From NCBI RefSeq assembly GCF_000208865.1, contig NC_018388.1, positions 1,736,001 to 1,800,000 on the forward strand: a DNA stretch of 64,000 nucleotides. Reading direction: 5' to 3'. The DNA is from Neospora caninum Liverpool. Taxonomy: Eukaryota; Apicomplexa; Conoidasida; Eucoccidiorida; Sarcocystidae. A program made the translations under genes and the position numbers. Under the pieces are notes generated by a model. The model was not told the origin of the DNA and searched no databases. It saw only the letters and a list, made by a program, of their open reading frames with translations. Below, one piece after another: positions 47,164 to 59,000 of this stretch. The stretch's first letter is position 1. The number at the start of each line of letters is the position of its first letter.

Positions 47164-49212
47164 GGATAAAGCACTGCTGCTCACTTTGCTTCTTCGCGCG
47201 TATCTGCCGCAAAGAGCGGGCGAGACAACAGGAGCAGCAGGCGAGCGCGTTCTGCGGAACGGAGAGAAGTGGAAGACGGAGAGAAATCGACGAGGGTAGG
47301 CGTTCACGGGAGGGGGAAACGGGCAGCGGATGAAGGTTCCATTGTGGCGGTAGAACAGAGCAGGCCGAGAGTGTACGAACGGCAGAAGGCACTCGTGTTT
47401 GGTCCGTCTGTGCGAGCGCGTGACGGGTGTTGCGGGAATCTCTCCGGAGAGGGCGACGCCTCGAAAAGCTCCAGAGGATCTCGGTGTCTTTTCCCGTGTT
47501 AAGGAGTGGTGCCTTCCCCCTCGTGTGGGGCAAGCCTGATCGGCGGAGCGCCTGCGAACGGGTTTGTTGAGAGAACAAGGATGATTCACCACTTTGGACT
47601 TGCCTCGGGTTTCGGCTGTCGTTTCGTTAGCAGGCACGGTTCAGACGCAAAGGCCTGGTAACGGCCACCACGAGCAGCTTTCAGTTTCGTGCGCGATCGC
47701 AGCCCACACTGCTTGTTGTTTCTCTCGCGTCAGTTTCTGGTTCCACGTAGACTTTGGCTCTCACAAAACGCGGCGCTTCGCACACTCCCTGCGAAGACAC
47801 GCCGAGAGAGAGGCTGGAAACTTCACAGCCGTCCTCAGCGGGGTTGAGACGCACCTCTCAAATGACTGTCTTACCTCGGTCCTCCACTGCCCTCAAAGAA
47901 ACAGCCTTTAGGTGAAACGTGAGTTGCAGGAAACACAAGAGTACACACGAGTACACACAGCCACGGACGGGTCTCAAAAAGGCCTTTTGCCCTTCACCGT
48001 GCCAGGTCCAGAACTGTGTCTCCGCTCTCTGCGCAACCCGTGTCTCTGCTCTGGGGCCGGATCAGGCGAGAAAAGCCCGTGCACTCCCCAGAAAAAGCTT
48101 ATAAATAATCCTGTTACGAAGACATGCAAGATGTAAACCAGTAGTCAAGCCCTCTGGAGGCTGTGCGGGTCTTCCGCGCTCGCCGCGTTTCTGAAACCGC
48201 CCGTGTCCGTGGAGGGCGTTCTGCCCGCGTGATCGTTTGCGTCGGTCGTGACTCTAACTTGAGTATGACTCTAGCTTCTTCCCCAAGAAAAGCGCATATT
48301 AATAATCCTGTCACAACTGCCTCGGTTTGCATGTCAGGTGCCCGCGTCGTCAGCAGCCCGTTGTGGCGGCGCCGTGGCCACGAAGGCGTAAAAAAGGCGA
48401 CAGGACCGCAGCCATCCTCGTGTGTTCTCGTTTACCACTTTCCACGATGTCGCTCTCTTTCTCTCTCTTTCGCTTTCTTTCTCTTTCTCGTTGGCTCTCG
48501 CGCAGAATTCTGTGCGTTCTAGAGTCACGCAGCCGCCTCTTTTTGATACGCGTCTGCGTCTCGTCCAAGAGGCCCGCGGTCGAGAGAGAAACGGGGTACA
48601 AAGCGCTCGTCTTTCTATGGTGAGAGCTTATGCACCCGTGGGGCCCATCGGCCTCGCTGCGCTTCTCGAGACCGTTCCCGCGGGGTCCGTGAGAGGCCGC
48701 CGCAAAGCGCGGGGGAAAAGGGCGAGGAGACACCCTGGCAAAACGGAAAAAGGCCCACAGTCTCTACGCAGCGTCGAGAGCGGGTGGGACATCGTTTCGA
48801 GCAAAGAACGGTGTTGCCAAGACAGGGAAAAACGAGCGTGGTTGGGATCCACAAATGCGCGTGTGAGGCCTTCTTCGAGGCTTTCCACCAGACCCTCCAG
48901 CATCCGGCCTGGGTCTGCTCGTCGGTTATCCCGGAGACAGAATCTCCACAAAAACGAAGAGACACTGGGACATAGTCTGGGCGAGGACGGCCCAAAAAGC
49001 ATAACTCCGTGACGCCGCTCCTCTGCCTCGGTCTCTCAGTGGATCTTGTCTTCGGCGTTTCACCACGCGTCGTGCGTCGGGTTGTGGGCGCCGACAGAAG
49101 AGAAACCCAGATCGGGTGAGAGAGGAGACCAGGCGGCGCGAGAGACGTGCGTGTGGCAGCATGCGGGGGCGCGCCTTTTGCTTCTCTCCTTTTTCTTGCC
49201 AAGCCGCGAGAG
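47164..49212. other. Convergent intergenic region with a duplicated motif
   Basis: 2 kb between the stop of the membrane/acidic gene (plus) and the stop of the EEF2KMT gene (minus). No frame is supported. Two diverged direct copies of a ~33-bp segment sit at about 48084-48116 and 48281-48313, both containing AATAATCCTGT followed by YAC. Confidence 0.45.
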
Positions 49213-52200
49213 CTACAAAGCTTCTCGAGGGACGATAATGTCCACGACGACTCTGCGCCGCTCGTAGGGCAGGACGCGCGCGACAGGCCTTCGATCCTGA
49301 ACAATTTTCGCCACCAAACAGACAGAGACAGACGGCGGGAAGACTCAAGTGGCTCTGGCCAGCCGTTTGCGGCGAACTGCAAAAAGAAAACAGGACTGAG
49401 CAGCCCCGTCCACACGCCTGTGGTGCGTCTCTTGCTCGAATGAGCTCGTTTCTCCCGTCACCCGATTCCTGTCGCTCCCCCCGAGCTCTGGCCTGGGGGC
49501 GTCTGTGTTTAATTCACGTGACTCAAAGACTGCGTAACTGATGTTGCGGTTCCTTAGCTGCCGCTTTCTAGCTGACCGCCTCAGTTTCCTATCGCTTCCA
49601 CTCGCCACTCTCCCCCCACGCGCCCTGCCTCTTCTTCTATCCGTGGGGCTGTGTCTCTCTCGGGCGCCATCACACTCGCTGGTGCTGTCTCTCTTCCGCT
49701 CCTCCTCGCTCTCTCTCTCTGGCTGCCTTGTTTTTCCGCCTTCTCTGCCTTTCCTCTGCTCCTTTCTCTGCCTTTCCTCTGTTCCTGTCTCTGTCTTTCC
49801 TCTGCTCCTTTCTCTGCCTTTCCTCTGCTCCTTTCTCTGCCTTTCCTCTGCTCCTTTCTCTGCCTTTCCTCTGCTCCTTTCTCTGCCTTTCCTCTGCTCC
49901 TGTCTCTGTCTTTCCTCTGCGCCTTTCTCTGCCTTTCCTCTGCTCCTTTCTCTGCCTTTCCTCTGCTCCTTTCTCTGCCTTTCCTCTGCTCCTGTCTCTG
50001 CCTTTCCTCTGCTCTCACCTCTACGTGGACAAGACCGTGCTTGTCTAGCTCCTTCAGAAAATGCTCGCGCGTCGCCTCTTCTCGAATTGCGGAACAGAGA
50101 ACGCAAATGCGCCGCCATTCGCCTCTCGCCCCCTCTCCTCGCTTCTCGCTCTCTTCGCTGTGTCCGCGTTTCTCTCCCTCCGCGCTCTGTCCTTCTTTCT
50201 TCTCGTCCTCCTCGAGCGGACAGCGAAGGAGAGTCGAGAGCGCACTGGCGAGCAGTGCGTTGAGGCCTTCGTCGTAGATGAGGTCTGAGCCGACAATGAG
50301 GAGAACGCCCGACGTGGATCCGGAAGGAGGTGCCGAGGAAGCGGCGCAAGGCCTCGAATGTGGGCCAGCGCAGAGTTGCCGTCGCGCGGCTTCTCGTCCG
50401 GTCGCCTCGCAGATCTTCTTGAGCAGTGCCGGGGCGCGGCGTTTGGCGTCGGCAAAGTCCAAGAGCTCGAGGAAAACGCGTGGACACAGAACGCGCGCTC
50501 TCTTTGTCCCTCCTCGCGCTGTTCCCTGGCGCGCGGAGTTCGTCTCCACTTTCCCTTCCCTCCCCGTCTCCTCTTGCGTGTCTCCCTCCGCTCGCTGCAA
50601 CGTCTCGGAGCTCCCCCCCCCGGCCTCCACCTTCCCGTCGGATATTCGTGCGTCTCTTGCCCCGCGCTCCTGGGCCTTCGCCTCTGTCTCGTCCGAGGCG
50701 TGCGCGTCGGCTTCGTCCAGGCCTTCTCGGGCAGACTGGGCGAACCCGACAACTGCGTTCCTGCGCAGGTTCGCGGCGCAATTTGACAAGATGCTCGGTA
50801 AAAAGTCGGAAGCGACGTACACGCAGCAGGACGACAGACGCGCGTCTGTGGTGCATCCCAAAGCGGGCGGAGACGCCGCGACTGCCGAGAAAGCGCCTAA
50901 GGAGTCGGAAGACGGCAAGGAAGCAGAGACGCGAAGTTCAGAGTCCCTGAATGCGCTCCCCGATGCCCCAGCGGTCGCCTCGTCTGGCCCAGACTCGCCT
51001 TGGAAGCAAGAAGCCCGTGCAGGCGCACAGAGAACCGACGCCGTTACCCCCAGACCACTTCCCAGCTCCAAAACACTCAGCGGAGCAAAGGCTGCACGGC
51101 ACCGAGAAGACAGGGGCGCCAAAGGAGGGGACGACGAAGCCAAAGAAGAAGAAAGAGTCTGACGAGAGTGAGGAGTGCGTCTCCCCGTCACGCCGCCGTT
51201 GTCGCTGAAGTCCTCATCGCCTGTGTCTGGCCCTTTCCCGCGTTCGCCTGCTTCCACGGGTGGCTCCGGCAGCACGCCAGGTTGGGCCGCTTCGATTTTC
51301 TCCAGCATCCTCCGACTCCACGATCGCTCCGAGTTTTGCTCGCCCGCCTGGCAGCAAGTATCGTTCGGACAGGCGCGCCCCGCGGTCGCCTCGCCACCCG
51401 CGTTTCGCTCTCCGTGCGCTCGCGTTCGGGACCAGGCGGCGCCGCAACAGCACTGAGCTCCCGTGGCGGAAGAAAAGGGGAAGCGGAGCGAAGCGCACGC
51501 AGACGCGAGCGCTTCGAGGTCGCCTTGCGGCACGCGAGAGGATGCGCCAGCGAGAGAAGGACAGAGACAAGAGAGACAGCGAAACTGATGGCCGTAGGAG
51601 GCGAGGTACTCGACGAGGAAGAATCCGGCGGTCCAGGTGCGCAGGCCGAGCTCATTGCGGCACGGCTGAAGGGAAAGCAGAGGAGAGAAAGAGAAAGAAA
51701 GAGAGGGAGAGAAAGAGAAAGAGAGAAAGAGAGGGAGAGAAAGAGAGAGAGAAAGAGAAAGAGAGAAAGAAAGAGAGGAAGAGAGAAAGAGGAAGAGAGA
51801 AAGAGGAAGAGAGAAAGAGAAAGAGAGAAAGAGAGAGATAGGGAAGCAGGATGAACGCTGGAAAGCAACGAACAGGGCGAGAGTTAGCTTCTGTCCACCT
51901 GGGCACACACGCGCATATCGACGGGAATGGGCCAACGCAACTCTCAGCGTACCGAAAGCGGCAAAACGCGAACCGGTGGAGAGAATAAGAGAGCAGGAAG
52001 AGGAAGAAGAGGAACACGAAGAGAGGGAATGGAGGAAAAAAGAAGTGAAGGCAAGAAAATGAAGAAAGGGTGAAAAGGTGAGGAGATGCAGAAGAGCGTA
52101 CGGGTAGAAAAGGCGCAGCAAAGAAGAGTAACCGATAAAAGAAAGAGACACCCGTAGGACTGACGACTTTCGGGCCCCGTACCAGAGTCCGGAACGTGAA

Positions 52201-54433
52201 GACCTGAGGAGGGCGTGCGGCGTCGAGCGTCTCGTAAGACACAAACGGCTTATCAGCGAGGTCGTCGCATTTGCTGTACGCGCTCACGTGTCTGTAAGCA
52301 GAGCACAAAGAATTGCCAGGAGAGCGACCGTCAGCCTTGGGCTCCGTCGCGCCTCCCAATCCTTGCGACTCAGCGAACGGCGGCGCGGTGAGGCCGGAAA
52401 CCTGGAGCTCTTCCTCTGGGGAACGCGAATAGGGCTTGCACACCGACCCCCCTTCTCGCTTCCCGAGCTTCCTATCTTCCCTTACACCGTCCCCTCGCCA
52501 ACGGACACGGAACCGCAGTCGCACAGACAGCGAGATAGAGAGACAGCGAGGGAGAGGCGGAAAAGGAGACAGGGGTGCTGCGGAGAGCCAGCAACGCCTA
52601 GGTACTTTGCCTCTGGACGCACTCAAAAACGGCTGCGGCGAATCGGTCAGAAAGGGGGAGTTGCCGGAGTTCCGCGGCCGCGTAGAGGCACTTGAGGAGG
52701 GAGACCAAGTAGGCCTTGGGGGGCGGTGCGTCTCTTAGGGGAGGCGAGACGAGGAAGTCGACAAACAGATCCTGCATCTGGAGGATCGGCGCCACATAAA
52801 CAGGAGGACACGCAGAGACAGGTGTGGAAAAAAGCGGAGTCTCTGGTCTTTGGGGTGCGCTTTTCAGTTCCCGTCACAGGGCCATGCGCGGCACACAGAC
52901 GGTGGTGCACGTGCGTCTCGCTGCCGCTTCCAGAGAAACGAATCGCACTCGAGAGGGAGCACGGCTGCGCAGCGACGAGAAAAAGCGCGGCATATTCCAG
53001 AGCGGAAGAGACGCGCTCTGTTTCCCCGAGAAGAAGCTGAGGCAGCGGGGACTGAAGGCGTCGCTTCGGTGCGCCGTCTCTCCGGTGGCAAAGCTGCACT
53101 TGCACGGGGTTGTTCAGTTTTTTCAGCACGGCGAGAAAGCCGCGGCGCGGCCTCCTGGCGCCTCTGGGCAGGGCGCAGTGGACTCACTTCGAGACTCTTC
53201 AGAAGCCCGAGGAAAGTGCATATCGCGGTAACCTTTTGCATGCGGGCCGTGCGCATGATGCTACGTCGAAGCACTGCCAGCAGAGCTGCCTCGACGGCTC
53301 GTCGCTTCAGCGCCTCTCCTGGCGCGTGCGCAGACGACGACAGGCCAGGCGGCGCGGCGGGCGACTCCGCAGGAAACGAGGAAGAAGAAGCGGGCGAGCG
53401 GCGACCGGGAGAAGACGAGCAAGGTGCGCGGGGCGCAGACGCGGCCGAGAGCTCCGGAGGCGAGGACGCGCTCAAACCCTTCTCCGGCGAAGCCAGCGAA
53501 GGCTCTGGAAGGCAAGAAGAGCCCGACGAGAGAAGAGAAGGAGACGAAGAGAGAGACGGGGCGGAAGAAGGGAAGGGTGAAACGGAGGAAGACTGTGGAA
53601 GGCTTTCTCTCTCGTGCGACTCAACAGAGGTTCGCGGCGGTCGCCTCCCCCATCCACGGCGATGCTGACTCCGGAGGAACCTGGAAACCTCCTCGTCAGG
53701 CCAGGCTGTCTCTACCCCTCGTGCTCGACGCAGCCTGGGAGAAGGTGAAGACGTGCACTCGCAGATGGAAGAGCCGGCAAGTCCACACCCTTGCAAAGAT
53801 GGAAGTTCGCATGCCGCTGGGAGAGGAGCGAAGGTGACTTCGTCTGTTTCACAGTCGTGTTGCAGATTGCAGAAGGCTAAGGTGAGGTCGCGGAGAGACG
53901 GTTCATCTGGTCTTTTCTTGTCGTGGGATTTCTCTTCTTCCGCGTGCTGATGTGCGGCATCTCCTCTTCCTTTCCGCGCCTTCTCTCTCTGGGCATACCG
54001 AGAGAGAAGCACGTCGACGTCGAGAAGGCGGCTGAGAGTCGCATACACTTCCTCTTCCGTCAGCGGTCTCCGCGCGTCTCTTTTTCTCCAGGACTTCAGC
54101 CGCGTTTCTTCTCCCTCGGAAGCCTCGTCATCTTCGGGCCTGTCCTTCTCGCAGAGAGCGTCCTCGAGCCGCACGGGAAAAAAAGAGAGGCTCCGCCTTC
54201 TCCCTTCCCCCTCATCGTCGCTCGACGCGTTTTCCGCGTCTTCCTCCTCAGTTAATTCTGCACAGTCTGCCGTGCTGCACGAACTGCGAGGCTTCGAAGA
54301 CGGCGTCGGAGGCGCAGAAAAATGCTCCCCTGATGAGCTCTCCGTCGCCGCGAACCCCAAAGAGGCAGAAGAAGAGGAAGAAGAAGCAGAGGAGGAACAA
54401 GAAGAGGAGGAAGACGACGAAGAAGAAGAGGAG

Positions 54434-54483
<50 letters not shown>

Positions 54484-54687
54484 GGAAGAAGAAGAAAAAG
54501 AAGAAGAGGAAGAGGGAGGAGGAGAGGGAGGAGGTGAGGGAGGAGGAAAGGGAGGAGGAGAGGGAGAAGATGAGGGAGTCGCTGTGTGTCTTCCGGCAGC
54601 AGTTAGAGAGGCAGGGGCTTGTTTTCCACTGTCTTCGTTGGTTTCTGGGCCGCCAGCAGCGGCGCCCGCGGCGGTTTTAACTTGCAT
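49213..54687 (-). CDS. EEF2KMT: eEF2-lysine methyltransferase, FAM86 family (EEF2KMT)
   Basis: EEF2KMT trimethylates a lysine of elongation factor 2 using SAM, in the cytosol. Six exons agree in phase: 53188-54687, 52878-53093, 52606-52777, 52165-52415, 50019-51665 and 49213-49296; 1289 residues versus about 330 in human. Exon 3 holds the FAM86 N-terminal motif (DAPPPKAYLVSLLKCLYAAA then LSDRFAAAVFECV; human PPSVKYAWCFLSELI...LDKLYEAL). Exons 4-5 give FVSYETLDAARPP, NELGLRTWTAGFFLVEYLAS and the SAM-binding VLELGSGLGVTASVLC, then YVASDFLPSILSNCAANLR and LLIVGSDLIYDEGLNALL. Exon 6 joins as HVE|DRRPVARVLPYERRR. The 500-residue exon 1 is mostly low complexity, with a ~45-serine run. The start is the only in-frame early ATG. 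A TAG ten bases after the exon 3 donor would split the gene in two if that donor is wrong. Confidence 0.85.
49740..50016. repeat. 23-bp minisatellite, about 12 copies
   Basis: The plus strand repeats CTGCCTTTCCTCTGCTCCTT plus TCT about twelve times. Because 23 is not a multiple of three and the unit has no stops, several frames stay open through it. In the gene model it lies inside the last intron of EEF2KMT (49297-50018), right after the 5' splice site at 50018. Confidence 0.92.
51670..51845. repeat. GA-rich simple repeat at an intron 3' end
   Basis: Imperfect GAGA/GAAA sequence over about 175 bp on the plus strand. On the coding (minus) strand it is an unbroken pyrimidine tract ending just before the acceptor of exon 5 of EEF2KMT at 51665. 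Confidence 0.9.
54365..54560. repeat. GAA/GAG trinucleotide repeat encoding polyserine
   Basis: Long GAAGAG-type repeat on the plus strand; on the coding minus strand it gives TCC/TCT serine codons in exon 1 of EEF2KMT, after a short proline-serine repeat. Confidence 0.9.
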
Positions 54688-56039
54688 CGTCTCGGGGGTA
54701 GACGGGAAGAAGCGATAGAGAGGAGCGAGCGTGTTTCGCCCGGAGACGGCAACAAGACGAGACAGAGAAGAAGCACGAGAGGAGACAGGAAGAAAGGGAT
54801 TGAAGGGACAAACGATCCAGAACGAGCCGGAAAAGGTGAGCAGAAAAACGCCAAATGCGCACGCGCGAGAGAGGGCCAAGAGAGAGGGGAAAAGCCGGGA
54901 GAACGGCTCACCTCACAGAGAGCAAACGGAGACAGAGAGACGGAGAGACACGGAGAGAAGAAGAGACAGGCGCGGGTCAGGGCGCCTGTCCGCGCATGCA
55001 GAGCGGAGAGAGAGAGCGCTGAGCAGGTCCAGAATGTGAGGAAAGACACCGGGAAAAGCGGAGATCACCTGCGAGCAAAAGGAAAGAAAAGGCGGAAAAC
55101 TGAATGGGCGCACGAGCACAGGAAAATCGCGGCCTCGGGGGACCCAGCTGTTCCGCGGTATAGGGAGACACATGCATCTGCATGCTTGTGCAGTCGCTGC
55201 ATGCGGAGAAAAAATCCTGGAAATAACTTTTTTCTTCTGGCTAGCCTCGCTTTTAGAGATCGCGCGTCAGGAAACGTCCTCTTTTTTTGAAAAGGACAAA
55301 TTGGTTCTCGACTTTCTCCCGCGCTACTGGACGGCTTTCCTCCGTTCTGTCACCGAGCAGAGAGCGACAAGCTTCCGTTTCTCAAACACACAAAAGCGTC
55401 TTCTTCCCTTCCAACTCGCGGTCTTTGTGTCGCGTCAAACGGCGCCCGAGGAGTCTGCAAGGTGACACATTTCTGAGCCGGAGCAGGACATGTCACCATC
55501 TGCATGGGGTGGGACCGTTGTTGGTCTTGATTCTGAGTTTCCCGGCAGGCCCCGGCCACGCGTTGTGTCTCTCTTCTTTTAGGGTGTTGCTCCTCGTTTT
55601 TTTCTTTCCTCCCAGGCATGCGTTCATTGAAGTGATAATCTGTGAAGGCGTTCCGCCTTTCTTTTCGATGGCGCGGCAGGCGCGCTCTCTTCTTCCCCTC
55701 CTGTCTTTGGCGCTCATGCTCCTGTCCACTTCTCTCTTCACCACTTTTGGAGCCTGATTCCTATTTCTGTTTCAGTCACTGCAACATTTCCTTCTCTCCA
55801 TTTCTCGCGCCTCTTGGCGCCCATCCCGCTTCCTTCCCCTTCTGGCTGCACTCCTTTTACTCCGGTCGTCTCGGGCGACTTCTCTTCTCTGTTGATTCCC
55901 CATCTCTCTTGGTCATCTTCTTCTTCTCTCTATCGCGGTAAATTGCATCGCCCTGCTCCGCTCATCGTCCTTTGTTTCTCCTCTCTTTTTTTCGGCGTTC
56001 GCTCCTTTCGTCTGTCTCCTTCTCACCTTTCCACTCCGG
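54688..56039. promoter_or_regulatory. Divergent promoter region with TGCATGC motifs
   Basis: 1.35 kb between the starts of EEF2KMT (minus) and the RRM-methyltransferase gene (plus). At 55170-55204 there are three GCATGC/GCATCTGCATGC-like elements within 35 bp. TGCATGC is a known over-represented promoter motif and AP2-factor site in apicomplexans. No gene is supported here; frames are random-looking. Confidence 0.4.
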
Positions 56040-59000
56040 ATGGCGGCGCGTGTCGAGACGGGGCCTCGAAAAATCCCGGCAGGCGCCTGGCTGGGCTTTG
56101 AGGCACTCCGCTTCCTCTCCAGCGCCTCCCGCGCCTTTGAGTTAGAGAGACAAAACCGCCAACTCGCAGGAAATCCAACAGGACGGAATCGCTCTTCACA
56201 CGCTCCCCTGCATTCTTCTACTAGACCCTCTCCGTGTTCGGCGTGCTCCACGCCTTCTTCCTCGTTCTCTTCTTCCTCTTCCTCTTCTTCCTCTTCTTCC
56301 TCTTCTTCCTCTTCTTCTTTCGCTCAATCCCCTTTGGAGGTTTGCGAGGAGGCGGCCGCGAGACGCCTTGCCGGATCGCCGTCGCTGGATCGGCTTCTTT
56401 TCCTCTTTCTCCGAGCTTCCCGACCTCCAGCGGGGAACACCCACCACCTGCGTGCGCAGGCGCCGTGTGCTTCTGAAGACTTCGCGCATGCAGATCCCTT
56501 TCTGTTCGCGTCGCTTCTTTCTCTCGTCCTCGAGGGAGGCTCTGCGCGATTTCCATTTCTTTTTCAACACAATGAAGGGTGCACAGGAAACCGAATGGAC
56601 CTCACCAACGGAGATACCGGAATTCATTCTTCCCCTGCTGCGTCTCTTTCATCTCCCCTCGTTTCGCGGTATTCTCCTCCGCCAGCTTCTCCCTCTTCTC
56701 CCGCTTCTCCCTCTTCTCCCTCTTCTCCCGCTTCTCCCGCTTCTCCCTCTCTTTCTTCTCTTGCTTCTTCCCTTGCTTCGTCTCCGTCTTCTTCTCTTGG
56801 TTCTCAATCCTTCCTGCCGGCGTGCTCTGGTGTGCAGCCGCAGGGGGAGCCGCTGGCGTCTCTCTCGCCGCCGTCGGCCTCGTCCCCCTGTTTCAAACTC
56901 TACAGTGAGCGCCGGTCTCATCACCTGCGTCCGTGTGAAAGCCGTGCCGCGACGGTCCAAGGCGCCGCGACGCTTCCCACGCCCTCCTAATGCTGGCACA
57001 AGTCTCTTCCTCTCTGTCTGTCCGTTGTCCGGCTCGCTCTCTTGCCTGCATTTCCCTCTCCCTTTCTTGCCGGTTCCGCTCCCTTGCTGATGCTCTCGCG
57101 TTTGTGTTTTTCCCCCTGCGTTTCCCGTGCAGTTCGAGGCGTGAGTCGAAGCGAAGATCCTTCGTCGCTCCGTGAGCGATTCGCCGCCTTTGGAGGCATT
57201 TCCGATTTTCAGTTCCGCGGCGGCTACGCCTTTGTGACGTTCGCCGCAAAATCGGCCGCAGAGGCTGCGCGCGCGGCGCTCCATGGGTCGGTCAGCGGCT
57301 GCCGAGAGAAGAAGAAACTGGACATTCACTGGGCCAAGACCTCGAGTGAGGCGCACGCACAGACAGGGGAAACCCGCCGCAAAGGGCCGGAACCCTGCGA
57401 GACAGAAGAAGACGAAGCAAAAGGGAAGGAAGGAAGAGAAAAAGAGGAAAAGGAGGAAAGAGAAAGAGAGAACAAAGAATACGGCCGCAAAGTGCACGCG
57501 AGCGAGGAGAGAGACGAACGAGAAAGGAACGGAGAAGGATTCCCGGCGGTGAGAGGTGGAGAGCGAGGCATGAGAGAAAGAGAAGGGACGGAGGGAGAGA
57601 CGCGTGAACCCAGCGCAGGGAGAGGCCAAGGAGAAAACGCCGAGAGCGAGCGCAGAGGAACGCAGGAGACGCCAGGACGAGCGGCCGCCGAGGAAACTGA
57701 GCCCCGGGAGAAACGTGGGCGAGGCACGACGGTGCGAGAAAACGTGTCACGTGGCGGTGTGAAACGGTCGCCGGAGAGTCCGACGAGGCCGACCCCCGAA
57801 ACGAAACTGCAGGAAACGGCGGAAGAGAGGCACGTGCTGATGAGGCGTCTGAAGTACGTCACCAAGTTTGTTCGACTTCTTCATGGCCAAGACAAACTGC
57901 TCGAGTTCCTGAGAATTGTAAGCTTTTCGGTGCCAGACTCTACTTTTTCAAACCCTTCTTTGTCTCTTTCGCGCGTTTCCTCTCCTGTGTCCTCTCGGAC
58001 GCGAGGCAGAGACAGCCGGGAGCGGCGGCCCGTTCTATTCTCTTTGATCGGACACGTTCGTCGCCTTCGCTTTTCTCGCGTATTGTCACTTTTGCATTTC
58101 ATTTCCGTCTTGCTCTCTTTCTTCTCTCTCGGACGATCGCGTTGCAGTGGCCGAGTCCGGCGGCGCTATTCCGGGTTCTTCAGCGGCTTCTCGTGCATTG
58201 CACCTTTTTTTGCTCGTCTTTTCTTTCCCCTCTTTACTTCACGTTTTCTTTTTTGTTTTTCCCGCAAGCGTTCTCTCCATTTTCTCCTGGTATTTCTCTC
58301 CATATGTTCTCTTCCATCTTTTGCCTAGTTCCCTCGGTAGCCAATCCGCTGCTCTTCCTCGGGCGGTGAAACGAACCGACAGACCAAATCTGTGCTAGTC
58401 AGCTCTGTTAAATCGTGTTACGCGTTTGTTATTCTCTCCCCCCTGGGTGTAAAAGCGTGATGCCTGCGCGTCGTTTCTACAAACATCTATTCAAAGCATG
58501 TCTGTGTGTCTAGCTCTCGGCGTGTACTTGTGATTCGGCTCCAAGAGAGTTCACTATTAAGGCACGTGAAAATAGGGGACTGCGTTTATTCCTGAGAAAG
58601 CGACCGGGAAACCCTCAATGCAGACTGCATCCCTCCGTCCTTTCGTGCCTCTGTTGTCATTCCTCCATCGTTGCCTTTCTCTTTTCCACCCGTTTTCGTC
58701 TTTCGCGGGTCAGGTCTCACGTGGCGACGGAACTGCCGTCTTAAAGGAAATCTCTGAATCCTTCGCCGCCGTCTCAGCTACGTAAGGCAGGGGCGTCAAG
58801 CAAACGGACCCGACAAGCTTCGCGCGTTTTTTCGTGTTTCTTTCCTCTTTGTGAAAACGCGGAAAAAAACAGACACAGCCAGGCTCTCCGCGACCGTCGC
58901 CCTGCTGCCCCCGCACGCCGAATGTGCACGACTGCATGCGCTACTCCACCGCTCTGCGCATATACATATATATGTATATGTATATATATACATGTATATA

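Noticed and set aside
45812..47299. A second long plus-strand frame overlapping the membrane/acidic gene
   Set aside because: It is arginine/serine-rich throughout, lacks a good start and has the look of an out-of-frame reading of GC-rich coding sequence.
49541..50277. Plus-strand frames rich in Ser/Leu/Phe/Cys over the minisatellite
   Set aside because: They are the reverse side of a stop-free 23-bp repeat and appear in more than one frame; no start context or homology.
49581..52244. An 887-codon minus-strand frame as one protein
   Set aside because: Its first 190 codons are the pyrimidine tract of an intron and its last 140 codons are the 23-bp minisatellite beyond a GTGAGA donor. Only the middle (50019-51665) is coding in the spliced model.
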